Shown here: piece by piece, positions 19,718 to 29,459 of the stretch | How positions within the stretch are numbered: the first letter of the stretch is position 1 | How the letters are laid out: each line of letters opens with the position of its first letter | Assembly (NCBI GenBank): GCA_020628425.1 | Contig: JAHDEZ010000013.1 | Coordinates: forward strand, 1 to 57,982 | DNA from: Hellea sp. | GTDB taxonomy: Bacteria; Pseudomonadota; Alphaproteobacteria; Caulobacterales; Maricaulaceae | Length of the DNA: 57,982 nt | Reading direction: 5' to 3' | Made by a program: the position numbers and the translations under genes | The notes under the pieces: generated by a model | Databases searched by the model: none | Told to the model about the DNA's origin: nothing | What the model saw: the letters and a program-made list of their open reading frames with translations, nothing else

Positions 19718-20949
19718 GATTTAATTCTAATGGAAGACTCGTTTATTTTTTGACCAATCAGGCGGAAAATCTCTTTGAAACTTTTCGCATCCTCCGCGTC
19801 AAAAAAGTGTTCTTTTTTATCGCCTAAAATTTTGTCTTTGCAGATGTCCAAGGCATTTAGCGCGTTTTCATTGGGGCCTGTGTTGTTGGCGTTGGCGTTC
19901 GCATTGTTTCCATTTGCATTTTCGGTTCCGCCGCCGCATCGACGCGACTGATTATTGTTGCGTCTGGATTCTTTATCGACACCCTCATCATCCCATGATG
20001 CACAATCGATCAAAAGAAGCTGGCCTTTTGCAGGGGCCGTAAACGCCACCGCGTATACTTGAATTCCGTCATCACGCATTGCGATACAAGTGTCATACGA
20101 TTCCTGATCTAGAATGTCTTGAATGCCGCCCGCCGTATTTTCGCCATCCGTCATAAAAATCACAAATTCGTCCAAGGTTGCTGGGTTGAATGTTGGATCA
20201 ACTGACACTCGATAAAGACGATCGTCTTTGATTTGCTTATAGGCGTTATCCAAAGCAACCGCTGAATTCGTTGTACCACCCGCAACCAACCCATCAACAG
20301 CTTGTTCAACATCCACAAAACCCCAGGACATTGCCTGCTCGGCTTTCAAGACATCGCTGAATGCGGACATTCCGGTTCTCATATATTTTTCAATGGAACT
20401 TTTATTCCGAACGTTGTCGTCAATCTCTGCAAAAAGCTGCTTCGTCGCATCTTTAAGAACAGCGAGTTTTACCTGGCCGTCTTTAGTGTTCCATCCCATT
20501 GACCCTGAAACATCCAAAACAAAAGCAATGGTCAACGGGTCAATCGAATTTGGGTAGGCCACTACAGTTGAATAATTTACAGTTTGTTTTTTATGGCCCA
20601 GCATTTTCGCGAAAGGCAAATCGAGTTCGGTACCAATAGATACCTTGACCTCTCCAGTTTCATCATCAAAGTTAATGATCGGTGTTCCGGCAATTTTAGC
20701 TGGTAAAACTTGATCTCCATTGGCCGTTAGGAACTCCTGAACAATCAATAACCTGTCAGGGTTGTCAAACGCCTGAGCGCCGGCCAATGCCGCCGCATCG
20801 GTGACAGCCGCAACCTTTGTTTTTGTTGCTGTAACTTTAGCGAAATCAACAGATACCATTATACTAAACAGCAGCATTGTGCTGACCGCAGCAAACATAA
20901 TTGCAATTTGCCCACGCTCATCGTTTCGATATTGCCTGAAAAGGTTCAT
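19714..20949 (-). CDS. TadG-like pilus assembly protein with VWA domain
   Basis: A 411-residue protein with the TadE/TadG N-terminus (ERGQIAIMFAAV, one membrane segment about residues 14-35, then KTKVAAVTDAAALAGAQAF). A von Willebrand A domain has an intact MIDAS (DVSGS, Asp146-Ser150, and MTDGEN about 267). An Asn-rich low-complexity stretch at about 331-365 interrupts the domain. TadG-like proteins belong to Flp/Tad pilus machines, but no other tad gene is in this window, so this is an orphan copy. GGGAG precedes ATG. A CtrA-type box lies about 100 bases upstream. Predicted bitopic, with the VWA domain in the periplasm. Confidence 0.87.
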   Translation of the reverse strand: MNLFRQYRNDERGQIAIMFAAVSTMLLFSIMVSVDFAKVTATKTKVAAVTDAAALAGAQAFDNPDRLLIVQEFLTANGDQVLPAKIAGTPIINFDDETGEVKVSIGTELDLPFAKMLGHKKQTVNYSTVVAYPNSIDPLTIAFVLDVSGSMGWNTKDGQVKLAVLKDATKQLFAEIDDNVRNKSSIEKYMRTGMSAFSDVLKAEQAMSWGFVDVEQAVDGLVAGGTTNSAVALDNAYKQIKDDRLYRVSVDPTFNPATLDEFVIFMTDGENTAGGIQDILDQESYDTCIAMRDDGIQVYAVAFTAPAKGQLLLIDCASWDDEGVDKESRRNNNQSRRCGGGTENANGNNANANANNTGPNENALNALDICKDKILGDKKEHFFDAEDAKSFKEIFRLIGQKINESSIRIKS

Positions 20950-21044
20950 ATCTATGCTCCCAGAGTCCCATCTGACCGATTAATCCGGTTAATTCCCGAC
21001 TTGCTAATACGACAAATTAGCTAACGGAGGGCTAGGAGACACTC

Positions 21045-21059
21045 TTAATAATTAGTTAA
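21045..21059. promoter_or_regulatory. CtrA-type box TTAA-N7-TTAA
   Basis: TTAATAATTAGTTAA is a perfect match to the core CtrA recognition pattern. It is 96 bases from the TadG-like start (20949) and 160 bases from the aspS start (21220). Pilus genes are classic CtrA targets in Caulobacter, so the TadG-like gene is the likelier target. The pattern is AT-only and short, so chance occurrence is possible. Confidence 0.55.
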
Positions 21060-21219
21060 TGTACATTTCTCACAAGCTCACAGTGATTTAATTCTCATTA
21101 TTATTATGTGGCTTACAGAGACACGATTTTGGCTAGAGCTCTTTGTATCCTCAAAAGGTAATCCTTGACTTAAATGACTGGTCCTTTAAGCCGCGCTCAA
21201 AGAATTACGGAGCTTTAAA

Positions 21220-23034
21220 ATGCACGCTTTTCGCAGCCATACATGCGGGGAACTTCGGGCCGCTAATGCATCAGAAACTGTTCGTCTGTCAGGATGGATC
21301 CACCGCAAACGCGAACACGCCAACGCCCTCTTCATTGATTTACGGGACCATTACGGTATTACACAGGTCGTCGTTTATCCTGTCGCGAATTTTTACGAAA
21401 CCGCCAAACGAGCTCCAGCAGAAAGCGTCATTACAGTTACGGGTGAAGTTCTGTCGCGAGACGGCGATGCTATTAACAAGGAAATTAATACGGGTGAAGT
21501 TGAAATCCGCGTGGATCAGTTCATCCTTGAAAGTGTCGCCGAACAAGTGCCCGTCCCGGTATTTGGGGAACCCGATTACCCAGAGGATCTGCGCCTTAAA
21601 TATCGTTATTTAGATCTGCGCCGTGAAACACTGCATAAAAACATCATGCTTCGCAGCCAAGTCATCACCGCTTTGCGTAGACGAATGATTGAACAGGGAT
21701 TTACAGAATTTCAAACGCCTATCTTAACGGCCAGTTCGCCTGAGGGCGCGCGCGACTTTCTTGTTCCGTCTCGTTTAAATCCCGGAAAGTTTTACGCTCT
21801 TCCGCAAGCTCCACAGCAATTCAAACAACTTATTATGGTCTCGGGCTTTGATCGTTATTTCCAAATCGCACCGTGTTTCCGTGACGAAGATGCACGCGCA
21901 GACCGCTCCCCCGGAGAGTTCTATCAGCTTGACATCGAGATGAGTTTTGTCACTCAAGAAGATGTCTTCAACGCGATAGAACCTGTTATGGCCGGCGTGT
22001 TTGAAGAATTTGCCGATGGCCGAAAGGTGGAAAGACCTTTTCCGAGGATCCCTTATAAAGAGTCTATGGAGAAATACGGTTCAGATAAACCGGATTTGCG
22101 TAATCCAATCCTCCTAAAAGACGTATCGGAATTTTTCACCGATGAGTCTCTGACTGGCTTTGGAATTTTCGCCAAGATTACCGGTGGCGGCGGCAAAGTC
22201 ATTGCCATTCCCGCACCCAAAGCAGCAGCTGAAAAATCTCGCAAGTTTTTTGATGATATGGACAAATGGGCCAAGAAAGAAATGCAAATGCCAGGACTTG
22301 GCTATGCCCGCCTGTCCGCAGATGAAAACGGCGGTGTGAAATCACAGGATCCTGTTCTTAAAAACTTCAAACCCGAGCATTTGGCGAAGTTTTTAGAAGA
22401 TACCGGTCTTAAGGCTGGCGATGGCGTTTTCTTCTCCGCAGGGAAGAAAGGTGATGCCTATAAATTGGCGGGCGCCGCACGAAACAGCATTGGCGAACAA
22501 TTAGAGCTCCTCGAAGACGGTGTCTTCAAATTTTGCTGGATTGTCGATTTTCCTATGTATGAATGGGATGATGATAATCAGAAAATTGACTTCTCCCATA
22601 ATCCATTCTCAATGCCTCAAGGTGGAATGGCGGCGTTGGAAAATGCAAACTCGGATGAAGAGCTTCTTGATATTCTAGCCTATCAATATGATATTGTTTG
22701 TAATGGTGTTGAGCTGTCATCAGGCGCCATCCGAAATCACAAACCTGAGATTATGTACAAAGCCTTTGAGATTGCCGGGTACGGCCCAGAAGTTGTCGAA
22801 GATAAATTCGCAGGAATGATTAATGCGTTCAAATCTGGTGCTCCACCTCATGGCGGCATTGCTCCGGGTGTTGACCGAATTGTTATGTTGTTGGCTGGTG
22901 CCAAAAACATTCGTGAAGTCATACTATTCCCAATGAACGGTCAGGCCCAAGACTTGATGATGAACGCACCGTCAGATGCAGACCCAAAACAACTCAAAGA
23001 GTTGTATCTGAAACACCTACCTATTGAGGAATAG
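21220..23034 (+). CDS. aspS: aspartyl-tRNA synthetase
   Basis: A 604-residue bacterial-type AspRS: N-terminal OB-fold anticodon domain, class II core, and the GAD insertion domain in between (about residues 285-420). Motif 2 is [28 protein letters not shown] (split after GEF), and motif 3 is [20 protein letters not shown] lies upstream of ATG 21220. The OB-fold has His33 in [11 protein letters not shown], at the site where His is associated with non-discriminating enzymes that also charge tRNA-Asn; this is only a hint. It converges on the pentapeptide-repeat gene with four bases between stops. Confidence 0.97.
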   Translation: MHAFRSHTCGELRAANASETVRLSGWIHRKREHANALFIDLRDHYGITQVVVYPVANFYETAKRAPAESVITVTGEVLSRDGDAINKEINTGEVEIRVDQFILESVAEQVPVPVFGEPDYPEDLRLKYRYLDLRRETLHKNIMLRSQVITALRRRMIEQGFTEFQTPILTASSPEGARDFLVPSRLNPGKFYALPQAPQQFKQLIMVSGFDRYFQIAPCFRDEDARADRSPGEFYQLDIEMSFVTQEDVFNAIEPVMAGVFEEFADGRKVERPFPRIPYKESMEKYGSDKPDLRNPILLKDVSEFFTDESLTGFGIFAKITGGGGKVIAIPAPKAAAEKSRKFFDDMDKWAKKEMQMPGLGYARLSADENGGVKSQDPVLKNFKPEHLAKFLEDTGLKAGDGVFFSAGKKGDAYKLAGAARNSIGEQLELLEDGVFKFCWIVDFPMYEWDDDNQKIDFSHNPFSMPQGGMAALENANSDEELLDILAYQYDIVCNGVELSSGAIRNHKPEIMYKAFEIAGYGPEVVEDKFAGMINAFKSGAPPHGGIAPGVDRIVMLLAGAKNIREVILFPMNGQAQDLMMNAPSDADPKQLKELYLKHLPIEE

Positions 23035-23038
23035 TCGT

Positions 23039-23989
23039 TTAATTTTCGATTTTGCGCTGAATTGCTAATAGGTCGGCGTGGATAAGTTCCAAAAGGCGTC
23101 GGTTTTCCGACGTAGCTTGCTCAAGTAACGTTTCCGCATGGCGAATGGCGCGCTCTGAACGCAGGGCGATTTCTCGATCACGTTCGGCTAAACCGGCATG
23201 CATACCGTTTTCATGCACCTCGTTCGCGACCATGGTTTCCGCACAATACTTAATGGTAAGGTCCACAGGCAGCTCTGTTTTTCCGTCACCACACGCCAGA
23301 TCTAATTGACCCTGCGTGAGCCCCTGTACATCAGCCAAGCGGGCTCCTTCCATTCGAGCACCGTCAAATTGGACAGCATTGATATTCGCTGTACCAAATT
23401 TTGTGTTTACTAAGACAGTATTTTTGAAGTTTGACCCGGTAAGATTAGCGCCGTCTAAATAAGCCAAACTCAGATCCGACCCTTCGAAACTAGATGCCAA
23501 AGCAATTATCCGACTAAGATTGGCCCCACGTAAATTCGTGTCAATGATAGCCCCCTTGCTAATTTCGGCGCCTGAGAGCGTCGCCCCCTGGAAATCGGAA
23601 TTCTTGATTTGAATTTCTGTCATCGTAGACCCATTCAGATTGGCACCGCGAAAGACAACTTCACTAGCCTGTACACGGGCCAGAAAGGCTTTACGTAAAT
23701 GTGCCCCAGAGAAGTCTGATTTATATATGACACCGCCAGACAAATTGACACGATTCAAAATTGCCCCTGAAAATCTGGAGTTTTTCAATCTTGTGCCATG
23801 AAGGTCATTTCCCGAGAGGTCACAAGACGTACAGTCCAATGCATTAGCGCTAATTTGGGATTTGACATCCACCTCATAGTTCCACTGAGCCTCAGCTGTG
23901 CCTAAGCCGGTCCAAATCAAGACGAGCGCAGACGCTAATTTACTGATATAAGTCGTTCCCATGGCTCTGGATATAGCCGTCCTTTTCAT
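23039..23989 (-). CDS. exported pentapeptide-repeat protein
   Basis: A 316-residue protein with a signal peptide ending near GLGTAEAQWNYE. Residues of about 45-225 are pentapeptide repeats (A[DN]LXX type: GANLNGSTMTE, GANLSRI, DGANLTGSNF) and should fold as a right-handed quadrilateral beta-helix. An early CTSC pair and two later Cys (LACGDG, KYC) may form disulfides. The last 60 residues are charged and probably coiled coil (AERDREIALRSERAIRHAE). Function unknown; the signal peptide argues against a gyrase-protecting Qnr role, since Qnr proteins are cytoplasmic. The alternative ATG nine codons in (MGTTYIS) is also possible. Confidence 0.85.
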   Translation of the reverse strand: MKRTAISRAMGTTYISKLASALVLIWTGLGTAEAQWNYEVDVKSQISANALDCTSCDLSGNDLHGTRLKNSRFSGAILNRVNLSGGVIYKSDFSGAHLRKAFLARVQASEVVFRGANLNGSTMTEIQIKNSDFQGATLSGAEISKGAIIDTNLRGANLSRIIALASSFEGSDLSLAYLDGANLTGSNFKNTVLVNTKFGTANINAVQFDGARMEGARLADVQGLTQGQLDLACGDGKTELPVDLTIKYCAETMVANEVHENGMHAGLAERDREIALRSERAIRHAETLLEQATSENRRLLELIHADLLAIQRKIEN

Positions 23990-24032
23990 GAACTTCGAGT
24001 AAATTTACGGTAATGATCAGGGTTATATACAC

Positions 24033-27000
24033 TCATGAACAACCTGTTGTTGCTCCACATGTTTCACATTTCAAACAGGTTCCGTTCCGCACGAGGGTAA
24101 AATGTCCGCATTCTGAACAAGAATCCCCGGTATACCCTTTAAACCTCGCACCAGAATCAACACGCGAAGCCAGGCCACGTGAGAGAGTTCCGGATTTGGC
24201 AGCCTGCTCAGCCGTCGACAGGGTCTCCTCATCGACATCGACTGTTAAGTCCAAATCCTTTGTTGTTTCCTCATTCGCCGCTCTTTGAGTAAAAGGTACA
24301 ACATTTTCATCGGAAACGGTTTCTCTATTAAATCCTTTGGAATATCCAGGCAGGAATAATTGCTCACCTTTTTGTCCCGGCCCTGGACTCCGTTCTGCCG
24401 CCCCCTGCCCGATATGATCAGGTGTAGCTTCGTTCGGGTTATCATGGGCCAGGTCATGCCACCCCAGATATGATACGCCGAGCTCTCTAAAAATGTAATC
24501 AAGGATAGAATTTGCAAACTTAATGCGGTCATTACCCACTACCGGCCCCGAGGGTTCAAACCGCGTGAAAACAAAAGCTTCCACGAATTCTTCTAAAGGC
24601 ACACCATATTGAAGACCTATGGAAATCGCTATAGCGAAATTATTCATCAACGACCGGAAGGCGGCGCCTTCCTTATGCATATCGATGAAAATTTCACCTA
24701 AACGACCGCTTTCAAACTCTCCGGTATGCAAATAGACTTTGTGGCCGCCGACCGTAGCTTTTTGTATATAGCCGGTCCGGCGATCAGGTAGGCGCTCACG
24801 CTCTATGGGTTTTTCTATGACACGTTCTATAACGCGTTCGACGATTTTTTCAGCCGCTTGCGTTGTCTTCTGCGTTGATGGTTTATCCATTGCCCCATCG
24901 AGCGCATCCAAATCGTCATCACTGAACACAACGGAGTTCAATGGTTGAGATAACTTGGAGCCATCCCTGTAAATTGCGATGGATTTCAGGCCGGTTGTCC
25001 ATGCCAGATTATAAATCCTACGACAATCATCTATGGACGCGCTGGACGGCATATTCACGGTTTTAGAGATAGCCCCTGAAATAAAAGGTTGCGCGGCAGC
25101 CATCATTAAAACATGTGATTCCGCACTTAGCGACCGGGTCCCCGTACGGCCGCATGGCGTTGCACAATCGAATACCGCTAAATGCTTATCCTTTAGGTGC
25201 GGTGCGCCCTCCAGGGTCATCGCACCTGTGCAGTACACATTTGCTATCAGGATTTCATCTTCGGAAAACCCGAGCAAAGGCAAAAGGTCATGTCCTTTGT
25301 ATTCTAATTGTTGGGGCGACAAACCTAGAGCATCTACACAAAATTCCGGATCTAGAACAGATGTCGAAAAAGCATACCTAACGTCAAAGGCCTGCTTCAG
25401 GGCATTCTCAATATTTTCTATTTCGTACTCGCTAAACCCTTTATCATGCAAAACGCGATGGCCAATAGCCGGCGCACCTTTCAACGTGCCCCGTCCAAGT
25501 GCATATTCTATAATCTCTTCGATTTGTTTCTGCGAATATCCCAATACTTGCAGGGCTACGGGGACTGCCTGATTGATGATTTTAAAGTGCCCACCACCTG
25601 CCAGAGACTTGAATTTGACCAACGCGAAATCGGGTTCAATCCCGGTCGTATCGCAATCCATCAATAGACCTATAGTTCCTGTCGGCGCAATAACGCTAAC
25701 CTGTGCATTGCGATATCCGTGATCTGCGCCGGACCTCTCCGCATCTTTCCAACATTCAATGGCCCTACCCACAAGTCCTGGATAAGGGCATTTATCTTTT
25801 TCGAGCCCCTGAGGCCTGAAGGACAAACCATTATACGCCTTGCGATTCTCTGCGGCTTTGCGATGGTTTTGAATAACGCCCTTCATAGCCTTGGCGTTGT
25901 TCGAATAACCGGGGAACGACCCCATAATTGCGGCCATTTCCGAAGAGGTCTTATAAGCCACTGCCGACATCAATGATGAAATAGAACCGCAGGCTGCCCT
26001 ACCTTCATCACTATCATAAGCGATCCCCGATGACATGAGCAGACCGCCAATGTTGGCAAATCCAAGACCTAGTGTTCGGTATTCATAGGATTTTTTCGCA
26101 ATTTCCTTGGATGGAAACTGAGCCATCATCACGGAAATTTCCAAGACAATTGTCCATAAACGACATGCGTGCTCAAAGCTGTCAATGTCGAAACCTGTAT
26201 CCTTGCTCCAGAATTTTAAAAGATTAAGCGACGCCAAATTACAAGCCGTGTCATCCAGAAACATATATTCGGAACAAGGATTAGACCCACGAATATCGCC
26301 CGAGTTAGGACAGGTATGCCAGGCATTAATAGTATCATGGAACTGCACCCCCGGATCAGCGCTTACCCAGGCTGATTTTGCAATTTGTCCCCATAAATCT
26401 CTTGCACTCACTTGCTTTGCAACAGCTCCATCGACCCTTCGAATCAAATCCCAATGTTCATCCCGTTCGACGGCCTTCAGGAAGCGATCTGTTACGCGAA
26501 CGGAGTTATTTGCATTTTGCCCTGATACAGTGTGATAAGCTTCGCTATTCCAATCTGCACTAAGTTCCGAAATCTCGATACTGTCTACACCCTGCCGCGC
26601 CAAAGATATGGCTCTTTGAATGATGCCATCCGGCACACCATCGCGCTTAGCTTTTAGTATGGCACGTTTCAAAGCTGTGTTTTTCACGGGGTCAAAACAA
26701 TCATCCTCGGCGCCTTCACAATTCAAGGCGGTTTCCATGATCTTATCCAAGCGTCTTTTTAAAACTTTGGTGCCGGCAACCAAGGCGGCGACTTTAAGCT
26801 CTTCTTCTGTTTTCCAATTGATGAATGCTTCAATATCTGGATGGTCAACGTCGACAATGACCATTTTGGCCGCTCGCCGGGTTGTACCGCCGGATTTGAT
26901 GGCACCAGCGGACGCATCACCTACTTTAAGAAAACTCATCAACCCGGAAGAAGCCCCACCACCAGACAAAGGTTCATCCGCACCTCTAATATTTGAGAAA

Positions 27001-27674
27001 TTAGTGCCCGTCCCAGATCCATATTTGAAGAGCCTGGCCTCACGATGCCACAGATCCATAATAGAGCCGCTTCCTAGCAAACGGTCATCCACGGATTGAA
27101 TAAAACAGGCGTGAGGTTGCGGACGTTCATAGGCGTTATCAGATTTGGCAACTTCTCCGGTTTCGTGTTCTACATAGTAATGTCCTTGAGGGTCGCCGGT
27201 CAGACCGTAGGCCCAATGAAGACCCGTATTAAACCATTGAGGTGAATTCGGAGCGGCCATCTGAGACGCCAGCATATAGCGTATATCATCATAAAAAGCG
27301 CTGGCATCTTCTTCTGCGTTAAAATAGCCGCCTTTCCATCCCCAATAGGTCCAACAACCTGCCAGGCGATTGAAAACATCACGGGCATCATTTTCACCCC
27401 GAGTGGACTTTCCAACGGCCTTTTTGGGGCGCAGCCATGACGGAACGCTCTCTTCTACGATAGATTTAGTCTTGGTTGGTACACCCGCTTTGCGAAAATA
27501 CTTTCGCGCTAGAATATCGCTAGCAACTTGCGAGAAATTTTCTGGCACCGTAAATGCACCTGTCGCGGACATCAACGACCCATCCACGCGACGAAGTTCA
27601 CTTTTCACAATCTTAAAAGTGATGTCAGCATAGGGACCATCACCGGCCCGGGTAAATTTTCTGACAATCTGCAT
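24033..27674 (-). CDS. nrdJ: adenosylcobalamin-dependent (class II) ribonucleotide reductase
   Basis: A 1213-residue class II RNR, the usual size for the alphaproteobacterial single-chain form. It reduces ribonucleotides to deoxyribonucleotides using adenosylcobalamin, with no oxygen requirement. Visible features include the active-site segment [23 protein letters not shown], the barrel-core strands [15 protein letters not shown] and [20 protein letters not shown], and redox cysteines. The C-terminal zinc-ribbon-like tail has [13 protein letters not shown] and a final Cys-Ser. A linker rich in Val, Ile, Glu and Arg ([18 protein letters not shown]) lies around residue 950. Weak ribosome-binding site. 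A 7-bp inverted repeat lies 78-99 bases upstream. The gene implies B12 uptake or synthesis elsewhere in the genome. Confidence 0.96.
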   Translation of the reverse strand: MQIVRKFTRAGDGPYADITFKIVKSELRRVDGSLMSATGAFTVPENFSQVASDILARKYFRKAGVPTKTKSIVEESVPSWLRPKKAVGKSTRGENDARDVFNRLAGCWTYWGWKGGYFNAEEDASAFYDDIRYMLASQMAAPNSPQWFNTGLHWAYGLTGDPQGHYYVEHETGEVAKSDNAYERPQPHACFIQSVDDRLLGSGSIMDLWHREARLFKYGSGTGTNFSNIRGADEPLSGGGASSGLMSFLKVGDASAGAIKSGGTTRRAAKMVIVDVDHPDIEAFINWKTEEELKVAALVAGTKVLKRRLDKIMETALNCEGAEDDCFDPVKNTALKRAILKAKRDGVPDGIIQRAISLARQGVDSIEISELSADWNSEAYHTVSGQNANNSVRVTDRFLKAVERDEHWDLIRRVDGAVAKQVSARDLWGQIAKSAWVSADPGVQFHDTINAWHTCPNSGDIRGSNPCSEYMFLDDTACNLASLNLLKFWSKDTGFDIDSFEHACRLWTIVLEISVMMAQFPSKEIAKKSYEYRTLGLGFANIGGLLMSSGIAYDSDEGRAACGSISSLMSAVAYKTSSEMAAIMGSFPGYSNNAKAMKGVIQNHRKAAENRKAYNGLSFRPQGLEKDKCPYPGLVGRAIECWKDAERSGADHGYRNAQVSVIAPTGTIGLLMDCDTTGIEPDFALVKFKSLAGGGHFKIINQAVPVALQVLGYSQKQIEEIIEYALGRGTLKGAPAIGHRVLHDKGFSEYEIENIENALKQAFDVRYAFSTSVLDPEFCVDALGLSPQQLEYKGHDLLPLLGFSEDEILIANVYCTGAMTLEGAPHLKDKHLAVFDCATPCGRTGTRSLSAESHVLMMAAAQPFISGAISKTVNMPSSASIDDCRRIYNLAWTTGLKSIAIYRDGSKLSQPLNSVVFSDDDLDALDGAMDKPSTQKTTQAAEKIVERVIERVIEKPIERERLPDRRTGYIQKATVGGHKVYLHTGEFESGRLGEIFIDMHKEGAAFRSLMNNFAIAISIGLQYGVPLEEFVEAFVFTRFEPSGPVVGNDRIKFANSILDYIFRELGVSYLGWHDLAHDNPNEATPDHIGQGAAERSPGPGQKGEQLFLPGYSKGFNRETVSDENVVPFTQRAANEETTKDLDLTVDVDEETLSTAEQAAKSGTLSRGLASRVDSGARFKGYTGDSCSECGHFTLVRNGTCLKCETCGATTGCS

Positions 27675-27751
27675 AGTGACGTAAGATAGGCCTTTACGCG
27701 GTCCGCTTCAAGACACGTTCAGAGCCTAGCTGTTGTTTTACCATATTAAAC

Positions 27752-27773
27752 GTTCACGACTGTTAACGTGAAC
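27752..27773. promoter_or_regulatory. operator-like inverted repeat upstream of nrdJ
   Basis: GTTCACG and CGTGAAC form a perfect 7-bp inverted repeat separated by 8 bases (ACTGTTAA). It lies between nrdJ (minus strand, start 27674) and a possible small ORF (plus strand, 27823). It does not fit the NrdR box pattern or the direct-repeat LexA box. It could be a repressor operator for nrdJ or a hairpin in its leader. Confidence 0.45.
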
Positions 27774-27822
27774 TTGAAATGAGTTTAACTGGTTTTTAGC
27801 TCGAATCGGCTATAGTCAAGTC

Positions 27823-27915
27823 ATGTTGAGTTACTTCATTATTACCGGAGCTGCTCTAGGGGTAGTATTAATGATCACCGTAATCGCATTGGATCTTCGG
27901 TCGACTGACACTTGA
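27823..27915 (+). CDS. possible leaderless 30-residue membrane peptide
   Basis: A 30-codon frame whose product begins MLSYFIITGAALG and continues VVLMITVIALDLRSTDT: one hydrophobic segment of about 20 residues, then a short charged tail (Asp, Arg, Asp). There is no Shine-Dalgarno sequence, but TATAGT (27811-27816), a good -10 element, ends six bases before the ATG, which fits a leaderless transcript; the -35 region is poor. It occupies the 278-base gap between nrdJ and the lipocalin gene, antisense to neither. Rated as a candidate only, since a 30-codon frame can arise by chance. Confidence 0.3.
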   Translation: MLSYFIITGAALGVVLMITVIALDLRSTDT

Positions 27916-27952
27916 AAATGCAGCTTGTTAGCGGGTTACTTTCCTAAGCTCG

Positions 27953-28474
27953 CTATTGTTCGACCCAGATAAGTTTATCTGTTTCGAATCCCATATCGTT
28001 GATTTTATTGTCAAATTTTGCTTTCACGTCATCCTTGACTGTTGGCGTCCGGCTCAACAACCAGAGATACTTTTTATTGTGATTGGTGACAAAGCTATAT
28101 TGATAATTTTCATCCAATTCAAAAACCACATATGGCCCGTAAAACGGACCGAAGAACGAAACTTTCAAATGTCCTTTGTCCGTTCCGTCCACGAAAAAGG
28201 CCTTCCCTATAGCCTCCTCCCATTGGTTATCTTCGGCGTCAAAACCCCGATTGACAACCCGAATGCCCCCGTCATCCCGTCGCAAATATTCAGCCGTTAC
28301 CTTGGATAGACCCCGCTCGAATCTGTTATCAATGCGTGCTACCTCATACCATTTGCCTAGATATCTATCGGCTTGAAAATTACTAACTGGAACCACATCG
28401 GAACTAAGCGTGGTGGAACAGGCCGCCAAAGTGACCGAAAGCAAAGATAAAAAAGCGAATTTTAGGGATCTCAT
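27953..28474 (-). CDS. blc: bacterial lipocalin (Blc-like lipoprotein)
   Basis: A 173-residue outer-membrane lipocalin: lipobox TLAACS, then the lipocalin first-strand motif YLGKWYEVARIDNRFERG. The second conserved region (YLWLLSRTP) follows late in the protein. Blc proteins bind lysophospholipids or fatty acids and help with envelope maintenance. GGAG lies six bases upstream of ATG. It is the last gene of the minus-strand run from 35014, 67 bases after the homocysteine methyltransferase. Length is typical. Confidence 0.93.
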   Translation of the reverse strand: MRSLKFAFLSLLSVTLAACSTTLSSDVVPVSNFQADRYLGKWYEVARIDNRFERGLSKVTAEYLRRDDGGIRVVNRGFDAEDNQWEEAIGKAFFVDGTDKGHLKVSFFGPFYGPYVVFELDENYQYSFVTNHNKKYLWLLSRTPTVKDDVKAKFDNKINDMGFETDKLIWVEQ

Positions 28475-28541
28475 GGATGACTCCGGTAAAGTATTCGAAG
28501 TTTATACGACACCGCCAAGTCCCCAGTTCACTTATCAGCTG

Positions 28542-29459
28542 TTAGTCAAAATTCGCAACAATCTCATATCCCGCCGCCTCAAGCGCGGTTTGCAATGCAG
28601 ATATATGCGCCGGGCCGGTTTCACAACAACCGCCAATAATTTGAAGTCCGGCTTTGACACAACCTAAACCCCACTCGGCATACCGCTCAGGCCCCAAATC
28701 ACTCCGAGCGGAAAGAGACGCCACCGTGCCCCCTGCATCCAGCCCGCAAATCGATGTAAATCCATTGGCATACGCCCCCGCTGGCACATCCAGTTTTACC
28801 AATATGGGCAACGCCCTATCGATAGTTTCCGGCATGGAACAATTGACCATGACCGCGTCAGCCCCAACGTCAATCACCGCTTTCGCGGCCGCTTCCAATG
28901 TTTCTCCAGAACGCAATAATCCATCAGCCTCATCATCAAGCGTGAACGCTGTCCAGCAAGGCAGTCCTGTCTCTTTGGCAGCCTTTGTCGCTGCAACCCC
29001 TTCTCTGATATTTGCAGCTGTCTCGACAAAAAACAGATCTACGCCGTCTTTTTGCAAGGCGACAAGTTCCTTAAAACTCTCATAACAGCCGTTCTCACAG
29101 GGCGACATGTCGAACTTATAACTGGCTATTAGGGGCGGCAGGCATCCGGCGATACGCACATTGTTTGACGTTTCGGAACATGTCTCTCGCGCTTGGTTTG
29201 CTATCGAAATCGCTGCGTTGTGAATAGGTTTTAGTAATTCAACCGTCGCATCTCGTTCTAGGCGCTGGCGTGTCGCCGAATAATTATTTGTGGCAATAAT
29301 TCTGGCTCCGGCCTGTATGTAATCCACATGAACATCCCGAACAAGATCTGGATTATCCAACATAACTCGCGTCGACCACATTGGCGTTGGCTCAACGCCG
29401 GAGCGTTTGACAATTTCTTGCCCTAATCCGCCGTCAAGCAACACAATTTTCCGAGGCAT
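28542..29459 (-). CDS. homocysteine S-methyltransferase family protein
   Basis: A 305-residue zinc-dependent methyltransferase. The barrel starts with LLDGGLGQEI, and the zinc cysteines are in VNCSMPE (about residue 208) and GGCCETGPAH (about 276). It probably transfers a methyl group from S-methylmethionine or another donor to homocysteine to give methionine, like MmuM or the single-domain BHMT-type enzymes. The single-domain length excludes full MetH. Its ATG directly follows the stop of the M1 aminopeptidase with no gap, so the two are translationally coupled. The donor is not decided by sequence. Confidence 0.88.
   Translation of the reverse strand: MPRKIVLLDGGLGQEIVKRSGVEPTPMWSTRVMLDNPDLVRDVHVDYIQAGARIIATNNYSATRQRLERDATVELLKPIHNAAISIANQARETCSETSNNVRIAGCLPPLIASYKFDMSPCENGCYESFKELVALQKDGVDLFFVETAANIREGVAATKAAKETGLPCWTAFTLDDEADGLLRSGETLEAAAKAVIDVGADAVMVNCSMPETIDRALPILVKLDVPAGAYANGFTSICGLDAGGTVASLSARSDLGPERYAEWGLGCVKAGLQIIGGCCETGPAHISALQTALEAAGYEIVANFD

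Noticed and set aside
25033..25572. 179-codon plus-strand frame within nrdJ
   Set aside because: The minus strand encodes conserved class II RNR motifs through this stretch.
27752..27773. Reading the nrdJ dyad as a LexA or NrdR box
   Set aside because: LexA sites in this class are direct repeats with 7-base spacing, and NrdR boxes are AT-rich 16-mers; neither fits.
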